DNA of 38,913 nt from an uncultured Clostridia bacterium (GTDB lineage Bacteria > Bacillota > Clostridia > TANB77 > CAG-508), in the NCBI GenBank assembly GCA_944388805.1, contig CALXKE010000068.1, forward strand, positions 1 through 38,913, written 5' to 3'. Below the pieces are notes generated by a model that saw only the letters and a program-made list of their open reading frames with translations, was not told the DNA's origin and did not search any database. The position numbers and the translations under genes are program-made. Below are positions 35,995 to 38,913 of this stretch, one piece after another (position 1 is the first letter of the stretch; each line of letters opens with the position of its first letter).

Positions 35995-36666
35995 ATGGAA
36001 GAACTTTTTGCACAAAGATTATCTGAATTAATAAAAAACAGTAACTATATATTAGCTGATATGGAAGATGCTGTCGGAAAAAAGGCTGCTACCATTTCAA
36101 GGTATGCATCTGGAGAAATAAAGGGCGTTAAACGAGATACTATTGTAAAATTAGCTAACTTTTTCGGTGTTTCCCCTGCATGGCTAGCTGGATTATCAAA
36201 TGAAAAATACTCTAATTCCAAACTAGATAAATTCGGTAATTCTGTTGTATCTATTCCTCTTCTAGGTTCTGTTAGAGCAGGTTATGACTATCTAGCAGAA
36301 GAAAACTGGGAAGGGACAAAAGAAATAAAAGAAGACTTAGCAAAAACAGGAGAATTTTTTGCTTTAAGGATAAAAGGTGACAGCATGTTTGAAACTTTAT
36401 GGGAAAATGATATCGTAGCAGTAAAAAAGCAGGACTATGCAAATGATGGTGATTTAGCTGTTGTTTTAATAAATGGAGATGAAGCAACAGTAAAAAAGAT
36501 AAAAATATTAGATAATGGAATTAAATTAATACCTCTTAATAGAAGAATCAATCCAGAAACGCAAGAACCATTTTATGAAGATATGTTCTTCAGTAAAGAA
36601 GATATTGAAACAAAACCGGTAAAAATTATTGGTATTGTGAAACAAATTATTGAAAGAAATTTTTAA
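35995..36666 (+). CDS. CI-type repressor with S24 self-cleaving domain
   Basis: 223 residues. N-terminal HTH (LIKNSNYILADMEDAVGKKA, ATISRYASGEIKGVKRDTIV). The C-terminal S24/LexA-like peptidase domain has Ser130 in KGDSMFETL and Lys167 in ATVKKIK, and a likely Ala95-Gly96 cleavage bond in VRAGYD. Damage-activated RecA should trigger self-cleavage and induction. ATG 35995 has GGAGG 7 bases upstream; the ATG at 35980 overlaps the RBS and was rejected. Binds the operator cluster upstream, with the Cro-like protein as antagonist. Confidence 0.93.
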   Translation: MEELFAQRLSELIKNSNYILADMEDAVGKKAATISRYASGEIKGVKRDTIVKLANFFGVSPAWLAGLSNEKYSNSKLDKFGNSVVSIPLLGSVRAGYDYLAEENWEGTKEIKEDLAKTGEFFALRIKGDSMFETLWENDIVAVKKQDYANDGDLAVVLINGDEATVKKIKILDNGIKLIPLNRRINPETQEPFYEDMFFSKEDIETKPVKIIGIVKQIIERNF

Positions 36667-36687
36667 ATAGGAGTATTTTATGAAGCA

Positions 36688-37293
36688 ATGGGTTTTAAAA
36701 AAAGAAGTATTATTTTTCATATTGTTGTAACTTATTTTACTTGTGGGATATGGGCAATAATTTATTTTTATTGTAAATCTACAACTTCAATAAAGAAAGA
36801 TGTCAATAAAGAGGAAACTTATGCCGAACACGTAAATAATTATACTCCTACGGGTGATGAAAAATTAGACGCTTATTATGAAATAGAAAAACAATATTTA
36901 CCTATATTAATGAAACATTATAAGAATGTAGAAAAAATTAATATGTTATATACTGTTGCGAATAATTTATCATTACCAGATAGTCCTCAAATGCAACAAG
37001 TCATTGGTTTATGTTTGGAGGATATTGAGTTAGCTCCTCAAATATTAGATTACTGTAAAAAAATGGCTAACCACTACAATGAAGATTTAGAAAATCATTT
37101 AATAAATTATGTCACTTTTCAAAGATTAGTTATAATATATGAAAAACAAAAAGAATATCAAAAAGCAATAGATGTCTGCAAAATGGCCATTGAACTTGGT
37201 TTTTATAAAGATGGTACTGCTGGACAAATGCCTGGCAGATTAGCTAGACTTATAAAAAAAGTTAATCAGCAAAATATTCAATTAAATAAATAA
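36688..37293 (+). CDS. Membrane-anchored helical-repeat protein, possibly made by frameshift
   Basis: Reads GFKKRSIIFHIVVTYFTCGI then WAIIYFYCKSTTSIKKD as a short N-terminal hydrophobic hairpin, followed by a TPR-like helical region (AYYEIEKQYLPILMKHYKNV, QRLVIIYEKQKEYQKAIDVC). It lies between cI and int on the plus strand, the usual place for lysogenic-conversion genes, so superinfection exclusion is possible. The best RBS (AGGAG 36669-36673) serves an ATG at 36680 in another frame, MKQWVLKK..., which ends after 16 codons. A_AAA_AAA lies where a -1 slip would join it to this frame. Confidence 0.65.
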   Translation: MGFKKRSIIFHIVVTYFTCGIWAIIYFYCKSTTSIKKDVNKEETYAEHVNNYTPTGDEKLDAYYEIEKQYLPILMKHYKNVEKINMLYTVANNLSLPDSPQMQQVIGLCLEDIELAPQILDYCKKMANHYNEDLENHLINYVTFQRLVIIYEKQKEYQKAIDVCKMAIELGFYKDGTAGQMPGRLARLIKKVNQQNIQLNK

Positions 37294-37296
37294 AAA

Positions 37297-37335
37297 GGAA
37301 AAATGTGACTCAGTTGGCGACTAACACATTTTTCC
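37297..37335. terminator. Bidirectional-looking hairpin after the lysogeny gene
   Basis: GGAAAAATGTG and CACATTTTTCC form an 11-bp stem around a 17-nt loop which contains the 14-bp repeat. On the minus strand TTTTTATTTATTT follows. The plus side lacks a clear U-tract beyond the stem's TTTTT. Confidence 0.6.
37315..37328. repeat. 14-bp repeat copy B (in terminator loop after the cI operon)
   Basis: TGGCGACTAACACA, inverted copy of 35579-35592. Lies in the loop and distal stem of the hairpin that ends the cI-side transcript. Confidence 0.7.
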
Positions 37336-37338
37336 CAC

Positions 37339-37410
37339 ATATAAACACTATTGAAAGTGATTACTTCTATATTATACAATATAGAATCCTTCATTTTCAA
37401 TAGTTTATAT
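37339..37410. repeat. Long imperfect inverted repeat at the int promoter
   Basis: ATATAAAC-ac-TATTGAAA-g-TGA pairs with TCA-t-TTTCAATA-g-TTTATAT, with inner TTCTATAT/ATATAGAA (perfect 8 bp) around TATACA. The plus strand also reads TTGAAA, 16-18 nt, TATACA/TACAAT, a plausible int promoter inside the repeat. Could be a cruciform or a dimeric regulator site. Confidence 0.65.
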
Positions 37411-37439
37411 ACAAATTTATTAAAAATGGAGGATTTTTT

Positions 37440-38828
37440 ATGAATAATTTAAAAGAAATAATATTAGAAGATATTAATACTACAGATATTGTTAAATTTA
37501 AAAATATAAGTGACTTAAAAATATATTTTAAAACTAATAAATCTATGACTGATTATATAACTCTTAACGAAAAACATATCTCAGACGAACGAGAATGCCC
37601 TTTAATTTGTTTTTTTGTTGAACATTGGAAAATTACATTTATATATAAGAAAAAGCAAAATAAAAAGAAAAAAGGAAATGGACAGGGTAGTATATATTTT
37701 GATAACACTAGACAGTGTTGGGCAGCTCAATACACATATAATGGAAAAAGGAAACCTCCCATTTATCAGAGAAAAACTGAAAACAAAACTCAATTTATTT
37801 CTAGGTTTAATGAGATTCTAGCAAGTATTAGCAATGGTACTTATATAGAAAAAAGCAAAGATACTCTATATAATATCTTAAAAAGACATATAGATCAGAA
37901 GTATAAAGATGGATTAACAAAAGATAGAGCTTACAATAGAAATCTTGCTACATTACAAGCTATTGAAAAAACTTGTTCTAATTTTATTAACAAACCTATT
38001 CAAGATGTTTCTGTTGAAGATATTGAAGATGCTAAAGAAGAAATTAAAAAATATTCCAAAACAGTTATTGACAAAATTTGGTCAATGCTACAAAAAGGAT
38101 TTAAAATTGCTACTGCTAGAAGAAAAGTTTTATTTAATATTATGGATGATGAAACATTGACGAAACCAATTTCTGAAAAGCCTTTTGAAAAAGTTACTCC
38201 TTTAACAAAAAAAGAAGAAAAGAAACTTAATAAAATATTGGACAATGAAGAAAGAAATCACAAATATAGGAATATAGTTAAATTAGAATTGATTACTGGC
38301 ATGAGAATTGGAGAAGTATTATCAAGAACTTTAGATGATGTTACTCAAAATGAAACATTTTTACATATTCATAATACACTAACTCAAGACAAAGATGAAA
38401 ATGTAATTATAGGAGAACATACAAAAACATATAATAAAACAACTGGAATTGACAATGGGATTAGAGATTTTCCAATAGATTCTGAAATTCGAGAAATTAT
38501 TAATGAACAAAAATCTAAAAAAATTACAAATATATATAAACTATTATTTTGGGATTATGAAAAAAATACCTTTGTTACTCCTCAGGAGGTTAATTCTTGG
38601 TTGCATAGAATTAATAAAAAATATAAAATATCTAAAAAATTGCATAACCATAAATTAAGACATACAAGAATTACTCGTTGGAAGGAACAAGGTATGGATT
38701 TAAATGCTATACAATATTTTGCAGGACATGTAGAAGGAAGTAGTATAACTAATGATGTATATATTGACATTTCAAAAGAATATGCATTAAAAGAATTAAA
38801 AAAGATAAATAAAAAATCTACTGCATGA
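37440..38828 (+). CDS. int: Tyrosine-recombinase integrase
   Basis: 462 residues. Catalytic residues R289 in ITGMRIGEVL, H404-x-x-R407 in HNHKLRHTR, H430 in FAGH and Tyr441 in NDVYID. Residues about 78-130 (GQGSIYFDNTRQCWAAQYTY then NGKRKPPIYQRKTENKTQ) are the arm-binding AP2-like domain, about 150-235 the SAM-like core-binding domain. An extra N-terminal 75 residues (LKIYFKTNKSMTDYITLNEK) are unusual and unexplained. GGAGG precedes the ATG by 7 bases. It ends 73 bp from the right att copy. Confidence 0.95.
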   Translation: MNNLKEIILEDINTTDIVKFKNISDLKIYFKTNKSMTDYITLNEKHISDERECPLICFFVEHWKITFIYKKKQNKKKKGNGQGSIYFDNTRQCWAAQYTYNGKRKPPIYQRKTENKTQFISRFNEILASISNGTYIEKSKDTLYNILKRHIDQKYKDGLTKDRAYNRNLATLQAIEKTCSNFINKPIQDVSVEDIEDAKEEIKKYSKTVIDKIWSMLQKGFKIATARRKVLFNIMDDETLTKPISEKPFEKVTPLTKKEEKKLNKILDNEERNHKYRNIVKLELITGMRIGEVLSRTLDDVTQNETFLHIHNTLTQDKDENVIIGEHTKTYNKTTGIDNGIRDFPIDSEIREIINEQKSKKITNIYKLLFWDYEKNTFVTPQEVNSWLHRINKKYKISKKLHNHKLRHTRITRWKEQGMDLNAIQYFAGHVEGSSITNDVYIDISKEYALKELKKINKKSTA

Positions 38829-38843
38829 TAATTGCATGATTTT
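38822..38843. promoter_or_regulatory. Candidate integrase arm-type sites, right arm
   Basis: TGCATGAT (38822-38829) and TTGCATGATTTT (38832-38843) are 11 bp apart, matching the left-arm pair at 124-147. They lie about 57 bp from the att core. Confidence 0.35.
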
Positions 38844-38900
38844 ACAATATAAAAATGCTTAAACCATTGAAAAATAAAGGTTATTTATAATGCGTTTATG

Positions 38901-38913
38901 TCCTGGTGCACCA
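38901..38913. repeat. attR: Probable attR core (13-bp direct repeat, right copy)
   Basis: TCCTGGTGCACCA is identical to positions 1-13. Located just downstream of int, as expected. It contains the palindrome GGTGCACC. It could alternatively be a terminal overlap from assembly of a circular phage genome, but a 13-bp overlap is short for that. Confidence 0.75.

Noticed and set aside
1-38913. Insertion sequence, reverse transcriptase/diversity-generating element, DNA methyltransferase or restriction system
   Set aside because: No protein with the required motifs was seen on either strand.

Overview
The window looks like one complete, temperate, siphovirus-type prophage of about 38.9 kb from a very AT-rich Firmicute, most likely a Clostridia-type host. 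Support comes from base composition, strong AGGAGG-type ribosome binding sites, and proteins of Gram-positive phage families. The same 13-bp sequence opens (1-13) and closes (38901-38913) the window, and a tyrosine integrase ends 73 bp before the right copy. The window is therefore probably bounded by attL and attR. The 13-mer ends in CCA and could be the 3' end of a host tRNA gene.

Layout. Almost everything from about 35.8 kb down to 1.1 kb is on the minus strand, so transcription runs right to left. At the right end are the plus-strand lysogeny genes: a CI-type repressor with a peptidase S24 domain, a membrane protein that may be made by frameshifting, and the integrase. A divergent switch (35.6-36.0 kb) has five operator-like dyads, consensus TTACGT-N3-ACGTAA, over clear cI and cro promoters. 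Next come a Cro-like protein and an excisionase-like protein. The early region (25-35 kb) holds a Sak4-like ATPase, a frameshifted PD-(D/E)XK-like nuclease, an HNH protein, a DUF559 endonuclease, a replication initiator with internal 11-bp iterons (possible origin), RusA, YopX, a YkgJ-like Cys-cluster protein and many small proteins. At 24.4-25 kb a sigma-region-4-like regulator sits just upstream of a probable late promoter, which has GATAG repeats at an exact 11-bp period and hairpins in its leader.

The late region (1.1-24.4 kb) runs in order: tRNA-Gln, small proteins, a metallopeptidase, small and large terminase, portal, a minor capsid protein carrying a C-terminal ADP-ribosyltransferase-like domain, a small gene that could be its immunity partner, a zinc-ribbon/TM2 protein, tRNA-Trp between two terminators, scaffold, capsid, connectors, major tail protein, tail chaperones with a frameshift overlap, a Com-like zinc finger, tape measure, baseplate/fibre genes, then the XhlA-like protein, holin and amidase. 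The left 1.1 kb is an accessory segment: a frameshifted XRE regulator and two small genes, with two near-identical operator-like dyads.

Most notable are the capsid-linked ART-like fusion with its neighbour, the late-promoter repeat array, the iterons inside the replication gene, the left-end mini-regulon, and four reading-frame anomalies: the XRE gene, the nuclease, the tail chaperone and the membrane protein. All family names come from reading motifs by eye; no database search was possible.
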